64,000 bases of DNA. It comes from Meghimatium bilineatum. Its lineage: Eukaryota; Mollusca; Gastropoda; Stylommatophora; Philomycidae. A model generated the notes under the pieces. The model did not search any database, was not told where the DNA came from, and saw only the letters and a program-made list of their open reading frames with translations. A program made the position numbers and the translations under genes. The DNA lies in the NCBI GenBank assembly GCA_034231615.1, contig CM067311.1, forward strand, positions 26,192,015 through 26,256,014. Reading direction: 5' to 3'. This document shows, in pieces, positions 11,401 through 19,580 of this stretch. The first letter of the stretch is position 1; every line of letters begins with the position of its first letter.

Positions 11401-14400
11401 AGATGGATCCGTAAGAAATCTAGTCAAAATGAAACAATGCATACAAGACAACTATTTCTAGTATAAACACAGAAATAAAGGCTGTTGAGTTACTCCAGCA
11501 AAACTAACTGAATATTCATAATAATAATAATACTCATAGTATCACAGGGTAATACATTGTAGATCATCAGATTAGATCATATTGTGACAAAAATATAAAT
11601 ATTATCTGTTTCTGATCTTATTAAGTAACCCCGATCTCGCAGTTGACTTTCAGCTCATTAGAACACAAAAAGACATGATTAATATTATACTGATACTCCA
11701 ATTGTAGCATTTTAATGAGCAAAATTTTACTCAAGAGGTTCCTGTCTCCTCTCCACAATCCCTTATCACCAAACAAAAATAACAACTGACATCCCGCATC
11801 ATTTTACAGAAAGTCATCAATTCTCTCATTCCATTCTTCAAGGCACACAAAATTCTGTTAATGATTGGTTGATATGTGCTTCCAACTTGTATTGTCTCTC
11901 AAATATTATGTCTAAACTTTGCAGGTGTTTACAGAGCAAACAGGCTAACAGACAGACATGTATTTTTGTCTGTGTGTGTTGCTGAAGATGGAGATGTATT
12001 GTTTGTTTATTTCAATCTTAAGTAATTATGATCAATAGCTCTCATATATTTTTATGATATGAAAGGGGGGGGGGTATACAGGTTCCTCCAGAGATCTTTT
12101 CCATTCTTGGAAGACTCTAACTCTCATCATTATGCAATGAAATCTTTGAGAACTTGAAATATTTGAGAAATCTTTTACTCAAGGGAGGTAAAAATCTAAA
12201 TGTAATTGTAAATATGTGTGGTAGGATAGCTTGACTACATATGCATGTCATCTATTAGGTGGCTGTGTTGTTGTATGATGGTTGGTCTGGTCAGACCTTC
12301 CACATACCAGGAAATAAGAAGATATAATGGTTTAGTCTTTTGGATTTGGACACAACAATTGATGATACAACTGAAAAAACATGAATAGAACCAGAGAATT
12401 TTTTTCATACCCAAAAAAAACTTCCACTATGGGATTATGTGGTTTTGGGGAAAAAAACACTGCATAATCAGAATGAATCTTCTGTACTTTGTAAAACTAA
12501 CTAAGTCTTTCACCTTTAAAATACCTTGGAGTGCTGTTTGACAGATTTTAGTGTTTTAATGAGCATCCAAAGTACACAATCCTCAAAGCTCAAAAGGAGT
12601 TGACAGCAATAGGGGTGGCTACTGTTATTGTTGTGAACAACAACTTTTTGCACTGTTATATCCAGGGCTAGTTCTGTCTGTTATAGAGTATGTTAAGTAA
12701 TTCTGACCCTTAGCTCAATGCAGATTGATAGACTTGACAGGATACAGAATGAAGCTATGCATATCATTCTTGGATGCCCCAGAGATACAGAATGAAGCTA
12801 TGCATATCATTCTTGGATGCCCCAGAGATACAGAATGAAGCTATGCATATCATTCTTGGATGCCCCAGAGATACAGAATGAAGCTATGCATATCATTCTT
12901 GGATGCCCCAGAGATACAGAATGAAGCTATGCATATCATTCTTGGATGCCCCAGAGATACAGAAATAGAGGCAAGATTTTCCTCTTGCTGGATTATCCTA
13001 CCATAGCCCCCACTACAGCACTTGAAGATTAGCATCTGTCATTCTTTTGTGCAGATATACTGTTATGTGGAGCGCATGGCCGTGTGGTTAAAATGCCGTT
13101 CTCAGACCCTTGAGGTCTGGGTTCAATCCATGATTGGGACAGGATTTTTCTTTTGGAGATACAATAAAAATTCTTCCTGTACATGATGCAATGTCTGCTA
13201 TGGCAAAGTGGTCTTTATTTCTGCATCCCATAGAAAGCCTCCCTGCACTCCATCACAGGAAAACATGCAGTAGCAAATGTATACTGTTATGTTTTGTCAT
13301 TTTTCTGTTTGTTTCATTTGTCATTATCACTTGATGTTCTGCCAATTTTCTGTTTGGTTTTGTTTAATCTCTGTCGTTCTATTTCTTCATCATATATACT
13401 CTTCTGGACATACTGATTTATTTCATCTAGCCATTATTATTTGAACATTGACAGTGCAGTTTCTTACTCATTGTGTATTACATTTTGTTATTGATAAATG
13501 CCTTTTGGTCAAAACATCATGTTTTGTGCTATTGTATATGGCAGTAGTGATTTGTTATGTTATGTTATGTTCCTCCAGGGCCATAGGCGGCGCATAGGGC
13601 AGAAACCATAGCCTTCCATTTCTGTCTTTGTGTTGCCAAGTCTTTCAATTGTTACGTGTTGTTTAGGTTCATTGATATGCCTTCTCTATTAATGGTTCTT
13701 CGTAGAGTTTCTCTAGGTCTCCCTCTTCTTCTTACTCCAGGTGGCACCCAATATAGTGATTGTTGGGGAATTCTTAGGCTGTTCATTCTGAGAACATGGC
13801 CGATGTAAGTCCAACGCCTTTGTCTAATGAAGGAAGATATATAGGTTTGTTTACTTTCCTCTCTTATAGTAGTGTTAGATTTAAAGTCACTCCACTTAAC
13901 ATTCAGAATGGTACGTAGGCATTTGTTTTCAAAGGAGTCGAGTCTTTTATCTGTGGCTTTTGTGGCGTTCCAACTTTCGCACCCATATGATAGAATAGGG
14001 ATGATATTGGAGTTAAACAACTTGAGTTTTGTGGTGTTTCTTAGTCTGTTTGACGTCCAGATGTTGCGTAGTTTATTGAAAGCACCCGCTGCAAGGGCAA
14101 TACGGTGTAAAATTTCTTTTGATGAGTCTCCATCCAATGCTAGATTGGTGCCTAAATATGTAAAATTGTTGATTTTAATAATGGAACATTTTGAATTTCT
14201 ATGTTGTCGTTGGATCTCGTAAAATCTAGTATATGAGTTTTTGATGTGTTGATTTTCAACCCTATCTGATTTGAGTAGTGTTGGAGATTGTCAAGCTTAG
14301 ATTGAGCATCTGTGTGGTTTGCGCTCATAAGGGCCAGGTCATCTGCATAGTCAAGATCTTCGAGAACGGTATTATTAATCCATTTTATTCCTGTCAGCTC

Positions 14401-15168
14401 ATTTTCAGTGCTCTTTCTCATGACCCAATCAATAGTGACGCAGAAAAGTAATGGGGACATGATGCATCCCTGTTTAACGCCCGTAACAATTTGGAACCAT
14501 TCTGACTTCTCAGTTGTTTGTTTGAACACAGCAATGTGAGTTGGTGTAAAATGCCTTTATAACATTGATTATTTTAGTAGGAAAAACGTATTGCTGTAGA
14601 ATATTCCATAACGTAGGCCGAGGAAGACTATCAAATGCTTTTTCAAAGTCAACAAAGTTGATTATGAGCGGGGATTGAAATTCGAGTGATTCTTCAATGA
14701 TGATGCGAAGAGAAAATATGTTGTCTGTGCAGGAGCGAGCTGATCTAAAGCCTGCTTGTTCTTCTCTGAGTAGTTTATCAACAGCATTCTTTAATCTTTC
14801 CAATATGATGCTTAGGAAGACCTTGCCTATGACTGATAATAGGGTGATACCCCACCAGTTGTTGCAGTCTGAGGGGTCGCCTTTCTTAGGGAGTTTGACG
14901 GAGTCACTCTTGGGGAGTAGTGATTAGCAAAGCTTTATTATAATGTTCCCAAGTTTTGCCTGTTAGATTACAGTTTTGCTGCAGTTATATTTTACTGATC
15001 ATATTTTGAGTGCAACTTGACTGATATTCTAATAGATGATAACCCAGTTGTATTGTAATTTTTATTCCACAGGATCCAGAATATTTCCACAACAGCTTAG
15101 AGAGACAATTTGGGATGACCCTTATTGACATTTTACGATTGAATGCAGCATTAGATAGTTTACAGTGA
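2305..15168 (+). CDS. TIR-SAM domain protein gene, 3' exons (copy 1)
   Basis: Six exons join with matching intron phases and GT-AG borders: 2305-2446, 3863-4011, 5713-5785, 10288-10460, 11248-11314 and 15073-15168 (TGA stop). Exons 1-3 give most of a TIR domain: WVDWD, RGSTLQAMAEAVE, VVLICMSEKY, EAEYTFQLRKDYIPLMM, DGWLGAILGAKLFFDFS. A short linker follows, then a C-terminal SAM domain: VESWLVSKGLQ, VDGQLIWQLKRM, DPEYFHNSL, FGMTLIDILRLNAALDSL. TIR domains signal in innate immunity or cleave NAD+, and SAM domains oligomerise. SARM1 has the order SAM-SAM-TIR, so this TIR-then-SAM order marks a different family. The first TIR strand and anything N-terminal are not in the window. One extra base in exon 4 breaks the frame between TIR and SAM. 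The gene could be a pseudogene, or the base could be an assembly error. The domain call is firm; function is inference. Confidence 0.85.
2447..3862 (+). other. Intron 1 of TIR-SAM gene copy 1
   Basis: Holds C- and T-homopolymer tracts near 2703-2750 and the 60-bp minisatellite at 3140-3660. No other coding signal was seen. Confidence 0.75.
3140..3660. repeat. 60-bp minisatellite, about 8 units
   Basis: Tandem units of 60 bp containing CATATAATCATCAAATCTGG and GCATGGATTCCTGCACATAA. Because 60 is divisible by three, a minus-strand open frame of 135 codons runs through it. That frame is a by-product of the repeat and not a gene. The same array is at 21992-22512. Confidence 0.95.
3863..4011 (+). 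CDS. TIR-SAM gene copy 1, second exon (TIR C-terminal half)
   Basis: Starts after AACAG with two bases completing the split E codon and ends before GTATGT. It encodes EAEYTFQLRKDYIPLMMQ and DGWLGAILGAKLFFDFS, the later strands and helices of the TIR fold. Splice phase agrees with both neighbours. Confidence 0.9.
4231..4480 (+). mobile_element. LINE 3'-end fragment (after RNase H)
   Basis: The plus strand reads CTCGTDEQASEYILQNCP, the cysteine motif found near the C-terminus of Jockey-like ORF2 proteins. Similar ends occur near 60350 (+), 62450 (-) and 63170 (-). It lies in intron 2 and is degenerate. Confidence 0.65.
4575..4690 (-). mobile_element. tRNA-derived SINE fragment (family 2)
   Basis: On the minus strand the sequence around ACCAGGCCCAAACCTTGCTG resembles a pol III B box followed by GCAGNCAA. 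The same block is at 38985-39085 (-), where the B box is better kept (GGTTCAAATC), and at 38560-38620 (+). Confidence 0.4.
4826..5347. repeat. 33-bp minisatellite, about 9 clean units plus degenerate leader
   Basis: Units such as CTGACAGTGAAGTTATAGAC followed by AAACGACTAGTTT repeat every 33 bp from 5058, with degenerate units from about 4826. The length is a multiple of three and the unit lacks stops, so both strands show long open frames. I treat these as repeat artefacts. The copy is at 23678-24199. Confidence 0.95.
5713..5785 (+). CDS. TIR-SAM gene copy 1, third exon (TIR end and linker)
   Basis: Starts after CCTCCAG and ends before GTCAGT. It encodes GLLKELRGRGKPAHP and a polar linker ending NPNL, with one base passed on to the split D codon in exon 4. 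A basic stretch directly after the TIR domain fits the family. Confidence 0.85.
6122..6132. repeat. Target site duplication of nested LINE (left)
   Basis: CAATCTTAGAA, exact match to 7842-7852. Confidence 0.8.
6133..7841 (-). mobile_element. Nested LINE: endonuclease plus start of RT, 3'-truncated
   Basis: Minus-strand element with an ORF1-like stretch (7544-7798), then an apurinic endonuclease in broken frames: WNAQCVNSKRDGYSKK, CCIQETHLSSD and NGGILTLVKNNI at 7298-7531, and LLNYYCPNDRP and CDDFISHSQSWGYDQ at 6809-7285. The N-terminal RT region follows (6127-6510), with KLKMKKSPGADGVSNEM. It is flanked by an exact 11-bp target duplication CAATCTTAGAA at 6122-6132 and 7842-7852. The element stops just inside the RT at its 3' end. 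That is unusual, since LINEs are normally truncated at the 5' end. Confidence 0.85.
7842..7852. repeat. Target site duplication of nested LINE (right)
   Basis: CAATCTTAGAA, the partner of 6122-6132. Confidence 0.8.
8578..8790. other. Intronic stretch without recognisable feature
   Basis: Lies between the old LINE and LINE B. A minus-strand open frame of 70 codons spans it, but it shows no known domain and no splice signals worth reporting. Confidence 0.4.
8801..9214 (+). mobile_element. 5'-truncated LINE (family A), 3' end only
   Basis: 414 bp on the plus strand, the reverse complement of the 3' part of the LINE at 728-2154. It encodes the last RT residues (KMDKIRNEE-like region, HIERQQVKWFCHLM) and GRPRKRWIENIKIALNKHG, then the shared 3' end GATAGACAATAGACAA. 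An exact 10-bp target duplication ATTATTTTGT lies at 8791-8800 and 9215-9224. It forms a long inverted pair with LINE A about 7 kb away. Confidence 0.9.
9641..9830. repeat. 31-bp minisatellite, 6 units
   Basis: Units of AAGTGACTCAATGAGCATG plus CTAAGAAATATT repeat every 31 bp. It has the same unit number in copy 2 (28518-28705). A C-run precedes it at about 9580-9598. Confidence 0.95.
10288..10460 (+). CDS. TIR-SAM gene copy 1, fourth exon, with frameshift
   Basis: Starts after CCTACAG in the frame DEDFAFHDMTQAVTTVANSS and ends before GTGAAC after VESWLVSKGLQ. The exon is 173 bp, while the flanking intron phases require 172. At AACTCCTTATAGC the upstream frame hits TAG. Without one T it would read NSYSNSNAAAV into the SAM start. 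Both copies carry the same base. So it is an old inactivating change, a programmed or polymorphic site, or a shared assembly error. Confidence 0.8.
11248..11314 (+). CDS. TIR-SAM gene copy 1, fifth exon (SAM middle)
   Basis: Starts after CCCCAG, completing the split R codon, and ends before GTGAGA on a codon boundary. It encodes LTTVFSQVDGQLIWQLKRM, the central helices of the SAM domain. The phase fits exons 4 and 6. Confidence 0.85.
11380..11500 (+). mobile_element. LINE RNase H fragment
   Basis: The plus strand reads DVCTDGSVRN, the first RNase H aspartate motif, and a little later NTEIKAVELLQQ, which matches the second acidic segment (compare NYDAEIQAISVA near 59890). It is a short degenerate piece in intron 5. 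Confidence 0.55.
12480..13040 (+). mobile_element. Jockey-like RT thumb fragment containing a minisatellite
   Basis: Plus-strand frames give LGVLFDRF, FNEHPKYTILKAQKELTAIG and then LDRIQNEAMHIILGCPRDTE, typical of the RT C-terminal region before RNase H (compare LDKVQNQALRIMLGAMKST near 59310). The RIQNEAM..GCPRD segment has been tandemly multiplied as a 43-bp minisatellite. Confidence 0.65.
12741..12955. repeat. 43-bp minisatellite, 5 units
   Basis: Units of GATACAGAATGAAGCTATGC plus CATATCATTCTTGGATGCCCCAG-type sequence, with starts at 12741, 12784, 12827, 12870 and 12913. The unit comes from LINE RT coding sequence. Copy 2 has six units at 31612-31869. Confidence 0.95.
13071..13285 (+). 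mobile_element. tRNA-derived SINE (family 1)
   Basis: The head resembles a tRNA: an A-box-like GGCCGTGTGGTTAAAATGC, then CTCAGACC, then the B-box GGTCTGGGTTCAATCC. A unique body follows (GGGACAGGATTTTTCTTTTG to CATCACAGGAAAACA). The same head and body recur at 31985-32199 and 39755-39960. No clear poly(A) or target duplication was seen. Confidence 0.75.
13286..13542 (-). repeat. Dispersed repeat R2, part split by LINE C
   Basis: On the minus strand it matches 18397-18665: a block like TTTTGACCAAAAGGCATTTA followed by ATCAATAAC and a purine-rich stretch with AAACAAAACCAAACAGAAA. The rest of the repeat lies beyond LINE C at 14926-14985. Confidence 0.6.
13543..13552. repeat. Target site duplication of LINE C (left)
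   Basis: AGTAGTGATT, exact match to 14916-14925. Confidence 0.8.
13553..14915 (-). mobile_element. 5'-truncated LINE (family C), RT and 3' end
   Basis: Minus-strand RT in broken frames. 14510-14803 holds EEQAGFRSARSCTDNIFSLR and FVDFEKAFDSL, 14152-14529 holds TGVKQGCIMSPLLFC and the catalytic YADD, and 13652-14137 holds SYGCESW, RRWTYIGHVLRMN and RGRPRETLRRTINREG. The C-terminus is better kept in copy 2, ending in WKAMVSALCAAYGPGGT. The 3' tail is a short (AACAT)n repeat. A 10-bp target duplication AGTAGTGATT is at 13543-13552 and 14916-14925. It lies in intron 5 of the TIR-SAM gene. Confidence 0.9.
14916..14925. repeat. Target site duplication of LINE C (right)
   Basis: AGTAGTGATT. In copy 2 this side has changed by one base (33827-33836). 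Confidence 0.8.
15073..15168 (+). CDS. TIR-SAM gene copy 1, last exon (SAM end), intact
   Basis: Starts after TTCCACAG in phase 0 and ends with TGA. It encodes DPEYFHNSLERQFGMTLIDI and LRLNAALDSLQ, the last SAM helices. Only one copy of the 25-bp segment expanded in copy 2 is present here. Candidate AATAAA signals lie about 600 bp downstream. Confidence 0.88.
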   Translation, partial: DPEYFHNSLERQFGMTLIDILRLNAALDSLQ

Positions 15169-15364
15169 TCACATAAACAATTTTCTTGTCACTCCACCCC
15201 ACGGATGCACTTTTATACACATCTTTCATCAGGAGACTGGCAGTACAATTCTTTATTGTTTCGATGGAAGGATTTACCGATAGCTCTATGTTTCTTACTC
15301 CATCAACTGTTTAGATTATGTGTGTACTAGGAACAATGGTTAGGCCTACATGCTAAAATATTAT

Positions 15365-15625
15365 TTCTATTTGACAGTTACACTTTTAGTAGTTAATATT
15401 TGGTAGTTTTTCATTACACATTTTATTAGTTAATATTTGGTAGTTTTTCATTACACATTTTATTAGTTAATATTTGGTAATCATTAAACACATTTTGTTA
15501 GTTAATATTTGGTAGTTTATTATTAGACACATTTTGTTAGCGCCATATTTTGTTAGTTAATATGTGATAATCATTAGACACATTTTATTAGTTAATATTT
15601 TAGTAGTCATTAGACACATTGTTTA
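15365..15625. repeat. Degenerate AT-rich minisatellite, 40-bp type
   Basis: Repeated TAGTTAATATTTGGTAGT and CATTAGACACATTTT motifs, about six degenerate units, in the 3' flank of the TIR-SAM gene. The same motif forms a cleaner array at 37070-37435. Confidence 0.75.
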
Positions 15626-15783
15626 ATTAATTCACCACGGAGTCTTTTTAGGATTTGGACAGAATTATTTTTTTAGGTTTCTTTTTTTGCATATCTATCA
15701 CTGGAACAAGATATATTTGTCACAAGTTCATTTTGAAAATTTCTTTAAAATAATTTAAAAATTATTTGTAACAATAAAATAGG

Positions 15784-16264
15784 GTAGGTGGGAGCAAAGA
15801 TCTGCACTTTTTACACTTTAGTGTATTCTGACACCTAAACCTAACTACGAACAACAAACTGTCATCAGTGTATAGCTTATCTATCCATTTTACATTAGTG
15901 AGGGTATTGAAAGCATAAGTCTTACAAGAAAAAGAGAGTTTATGAACTTAAGTGAACGCAGATTTTTGCTCCATTTTATACACATCAAGCATGTGTCATA
16001 CATTTTGTGGGTCAAAGATCCGCAGGTGAAAAGATGATACAAAGTATTATAAACTTGAGGGAGATCACCACTGTGACAGGTCTAGAAGACCAACAAGGTG
16101 TAAATGTGTGCTAAGAATAAATATGTATAGTTTTGGAACTGTAATCAGAAAAAAAAACATGTTACAGTAAAAAATAGTTTATGATTTCCATTTTAAAGCT
16201 AATAATGTCTTTGTAAGGTTGGATGATTGTTATAATCATATATATCAGTCTCTCCCAGCTTTAG
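15784..16264 (+). repeat. Dispersed repeat D, truncated at the duplication junction
   Basis: Matches 34846-35380 and 49754-50235, sharing GTGGGAGCAAAGATCTGCAC-type and GGGTCAAAGATCCGCA-type blocks and the end TCAGTCTCTCCCAGCTTTAG. The other two continue into ATCGGCATCTGCAACTTTCT, while this copy switches to unrelated sequence at 16265. It is therefore cut by the duplication junction. Its nature is unknown and I see no coding motif. Confidence 0.75.
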
Positions 16265-16860
16265 TTGAAGTCAACTCACGAAGACTTCAGCTCAGATGCA
16301 CGCACTCCGTTAGCACCGGCGAAGATCTTAATGAGTGGACCTCCTGGTCAGAGAATAATAACACATCACCACACAATCTCCTAAATGAAAACAACAAATA
16401 TATCCATTGTTCAAGTGAAACTGTTGGTGACAAACAAAAACACTTGCGTTGCTATCCACCATTTTGACTGGAAGTCAATGAAATATATATATTACATTAT
16501 AATGTAAATATATTTAGAAGTAGTATTTCTTGTTTCCGTGATGCATGTGCACACACAAAAATCTAACAAAATTTAATTACGTTTAAACGCTAAAAATATT
16601 CCGGCCGGAATCAGTTAAAGAATGGACAGGGTGTGAAGTTTCCAAACTCATCAGGATTGTAGAGGATAGAGATAAGAGATCAACTAATAAATTTGTCATT
16701 GCTTGAGATCACGTTTTATGAAGAACAATCCAATGTAGTAGGGCATGGATGATATTTGAGAATTCAATATTGAGTAGAGCAGAAGAATGAAGGCTCAGAT
16801 GTAAAATGCAACAATCCAGGAATGATTTTTTCCCATTTTTATTCTGCAACAAACCAAAAT
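16265..16860. other. Spacer start after the junction, no supported gene
   Basis: Probable start of the second duplication unit. A 16-bp perfect palindrome TTACATTATAATGTAA lies at 16492-16507. Small open frames are present on both strands but none has a recognisable domain. Confidence 0.4.
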
Positions 16861-17160
16861 TTTCATGAATTTAGCCATGAGAAGACATGTTTTGCCTGTG
16901 GTCGCAATCACACGCCATACGATATCGCTCCATTCCCGAGTACGGAACTTCACGAAGTTAAAGCTTATATGACGTAGAATTCCCGCAACACGAAGCTAGG
17001 AATACGTCACAGTGTAAAGGTCAAATTCCTTTACTCATTACGATTGTAAGAGAGAGAAAGCCGGTTGAATTTGTCAACGCATTTCTAGAGCGACTTTAGC
17101 CATTTTCGGCCGTATTTTACTATCAAATTGAGTACCGCGTGGCATGGGTAAGTGATCGTG
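16860..17160 (+). promoter_or_regulatory. CpG-richer stretch, possible promoter and first exon
   Basis: More CG dinucleotides than its surroundings (for example TTCTAGAGCGACTTTAGCC, TTTCGGCCGTATTT), ending in GCATGGGTAAGTG, which has a strong splice donor directly after ATGG. That could be a first exon with a start codon. No TATA box or downstream exon can be tied to it, and its phase does not fit the TIR exon at 21158. Low confidence. Confidence 0.25.
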
Positions 17161-17537
17161 ACTACATGTTCTAATTGTTGTTTTTTTTGTTTAATATGTT
17201 GTTATTTGATAAGAATGTTTGTGTAGTCTTTCAAAAACACAAAAATAATATGTATCAGGGGTGCCACGTGTGTGCTTAGACAATAATTACGCTGCGTGTC
17301 GGGATAGACCTAGTGTTTACTGGACGGACGTTATATGCGATTTCTTATAAACTACATGTTTTAATTGTTTTTTTTGTGTGTTTAATATGTTGTTATTTGA
17401 TAAGAATGTGTGTGTATTCATTAAAAAGCACAAAAATAATATGTATCAGGGGTGACACATGTGTGCATGGACAATAATTACGCTGCGTGTCGGCATAGAC
17501 CTAGTGTTGACCGGACGGACGTTATATGCAATTTCTT
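17161..17537. repeat. 190-bp tandem duplication
   Basis: Two units, 17161-17350 and 17351-17537, share ACTACATGTTCTAATTGTTG-type starts, a GATAAGAATGTGTGTGTA-type middle and the block ATTACGCTGCGTGTCGG. They differ by scattered substitutions, so the duplication is not recent. Confidence 0.9.
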
Positions 17538-17689
17538 CACGTTTTATTAGTTTTTTAGTTCATATTATATTAGTTTTGATATAAAACAATATATATATAC
17601 AATAAGTATAGGTATTTATGAGGATTTTATCAATGTTGTCACACATTTCTCATGTATTAGGGTCGTCACGAAGATATATTTGCAATTTT

Positions 17690-17955
17690 GAAAATGACGT
17701 TTTGCGTTTTTCACCAGAATTTTCAACTTCAAAACTTGCTCACAACTGTCATATCACACATACAACAACAACAAAAACACGATAATATTCACTATTCACT
17801 CCTTTATTTAGATGTGCAAAAATTATTTTGATATCTTTTAAAACAAAAAAGTTTTGACGTTTTCAAAACACCCACCATCAATAATGCAAATTTTACAAAA
17901 AATAAGTCAGGCCCTGGGGGAAGTTTTTTTTATTTTTAAGCCAGGGCTCTAAAGG
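17690..17955 (+). repeat. Dispersed repeat R3
   Basis: Shares CTTTATTTAGATGTGCAAAA, then TTTTCAAAACACCCACCA and ATAATGCAAATTTTACAAAA with 38620-38860 (+) and 53700-53960 (-). About 240 bp, no coding capacity. The type (SINE, MITE or other) is not clear. Confidence 0.7.
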
Positions 17956-18260
17956 TTAAAACTATCATAAATTCTGATGAAAAAATTAAGTAGCCTGATA
18001 AGAAAATGTGCTTAATTGCTTAACAATGCAACATATATTTTAGTTTAACATTTAAAACATCACAATATTAATGGTAGCAGCAAGCATAGAGTGAGTAATT
18101 GAAAAAACAATTAGATGTAACATAGTGAAAAATTATTTTTACGCATTGTTGAAAATTGATTCGTCATTGACCTATCAAATTTCATTGTGTCAGAGATTGG
18201 AATCTTGGCATATGATTTAGTCACTTGTGGTATCGAAAAAGTCTACAGGTTAGAAATAGA
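17956..18260 (+). repeat. Dispersed repeat E
   Basis: Matches 35443-35700 through blocks such as AACATTTAAAACATCACAAT, TTCATTGTGTCAGAGATT and CACTTGTGGTATC. The other copy lies just beyond the right end of duplication copy 2. Confidence 0.7.
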
Positions 18261-18344
18261 CCCAATGCAGTTGTTTTTTTTTGCCCCATGGAGGTCTTAG
18301 CCTGACTACCCTATCATTATTATGGTAATACAAGAAAATATGTC

Positions 18345-18665
18345 CAACAGAATACAACAGGCAAATCCTGGAACAGGATAATGAAGTTTTGCTAATCACT
18401 ATGAACACACATAATAACACACACAAATCAACGTTTCAACCAAAAAGACTTTATCAAGAACACATTAATAAAAAAAAAACTAAGAGTAAGAGTGGCACTA
18501 TTCACATGGCATGGCTAAATATAGATATAATTTGGAAGAGTTCAAACTAGAAGAACAGAGATGAAACAACACAAACATAAAATAGACAAAACAGACCCAA
18601 ATATCGATAAAACAAAACAAACAGAAATATGCGAAACAACAAGATATGATCCATACAACTGGCAT
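18345..18665 (+). repeat. Dispersed repeat R2, uninterrupted (empty site for LINE C)
   Basis: Reads through GTTTTGCTAATCACTATGAA without a LINE. The left part matches the reverse complement of 14926-14985 and the right part matches that of 13286-13552, so this repeat shows the sequence as it was before LINE C inserted. Confidence 0.65.
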
Positions 18666-18714
18666 TGATTCCAATTTAAATTAATTAATGAGAATTAATG
18701 AGTTCACTCTAATT

Positions 18715-18960
18715 TTATTTTATTAGTTCAAAATATCTGCATGATCCATTGCTTTACCACTGGACACAGTAGCAGTGCAAGCCAATCAATCTACTCTCTC
18801 ATTGCCCTGAACACCCACATGACCAGGCATGAAAATGAATGTAACACATTCCAACTTTGCTTTATTGACTGCCTCAAGTCACTGCTCTTGAAATGCAACT
18901 CATATTTGTATTTTTCTGGTCATTCTCATTGAGTTATGCAGACATGAATTGCTCACTGTG
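18715..18960 (-). mobile_element. LINE RNase H fragment (copy 2)
   Basis: The minus strand reads VTFIFMPGHVGVQGNERVD, the RNase H histidine and last aspartate region. It closely parallels VTFIFVSGHAGVRSNERAD of the plus-strand frame at 57610-58074. The part from 18854 is duplicated at window position 1. Confidence 0.7.
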
Positions 18961-19042
18961 AAATCCTTAAAGCATTGTATACTGCTAAAAGGTGAAGTCT
19001 TCTGGGTATGAAAGACAGCTCCGGAAAAACAGCCCAATTACT

Positions 19043-19453
19043 CTTATGAAACAAGAGCATCATCGAGGGTAATTCCTGGAGACTAAAGCAGTTAAAGCGT
19101 GTAAATACCCGGTATATCTTTGTTAACCTAAGTAAGAGAAAAATAGTTTTTAGAAATTATATAAACCAGTTCTGATGTATGGAGGTGAATTATGGACAAT
19201 CAGTAGAATAGTACTAAACAACAATATGTTTCGTCAACAAAAATAAGAAAAAATGGACTTATATCGGACATGTACTTTGAATGAATTAAAAACAGACTGC
19301 CACTACATGCATTAAAATTGGTTCCAGATAGCAAAATAAAAAGAGGAAAACCATAAAAGATTCTTCACAGAAGAACCATCAAAGAGGGTATGACTGTGCT
19401 TCAACAACATACAAGAATTACACACAGTAGCATCACATTACTTGAACTTAAGA
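19043..19453 (+). mobile_element. Degenerate LINE 3' fragment (copy 2 of 190-600)
   Basis: Same degenerate RT C-terminal pieces as at 190-600, with the same stops. Confidence 0.6.
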
Positions 19454-19580
19454 TCTTACGTTCTTAAGAGCACTGGTTTCTGCCGTCTGCACTGTATTTG
19501 GTATAGAAGGAACATAGAAAGTAGAGATGTGGTTATATAGAACAATACTGAGAACACCATGGAGCTAATGAAGATACATT

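Larger units (their letters stand above)
1..16264. repeat. 19-kb segmental duplication, copy 1 (left end outside window)
   Basis: The whole stretch is repeated at 18854-35334 in the same orientation with roughly 99% identity by eye, including every exon, intron and transposon. The two copies part abruptly after the motif CCCAGCTTTAG at 16264 and 35334. The offset grows from 18853 to 19070 through small indels and tandem-repeat copy changes. Every transposon insertion is shared, so the duplication is younger than all of them. Whether it is a real tandem duplication or two haplotypes joined by the assembler cannot be told from sequence alone. Confidence 0.95.

Noticed and set aside
11227-11451. 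Minus-strand 74-codon frame over exon 5
   Set aside because: Shadow of the SAM exon and of an RNase H fragment on the plus strand.
13071-13140. Functional tRNA gene
   Set aside because: A and B boxes are present, but arms do not pair into a full cloverleaf, and head plus body repeat elsewhere as a SINE.
13872-14222. Plus-strand 116-codon frame
   Set aside because: Antisense shadow of the family C LINE reverse transcriptase.
2305-15168. SARM1 orthologue
   Set aside because: SARM1 has SAM domains before TIR. Here TIR precedes SAM and the sequence motifs differ.
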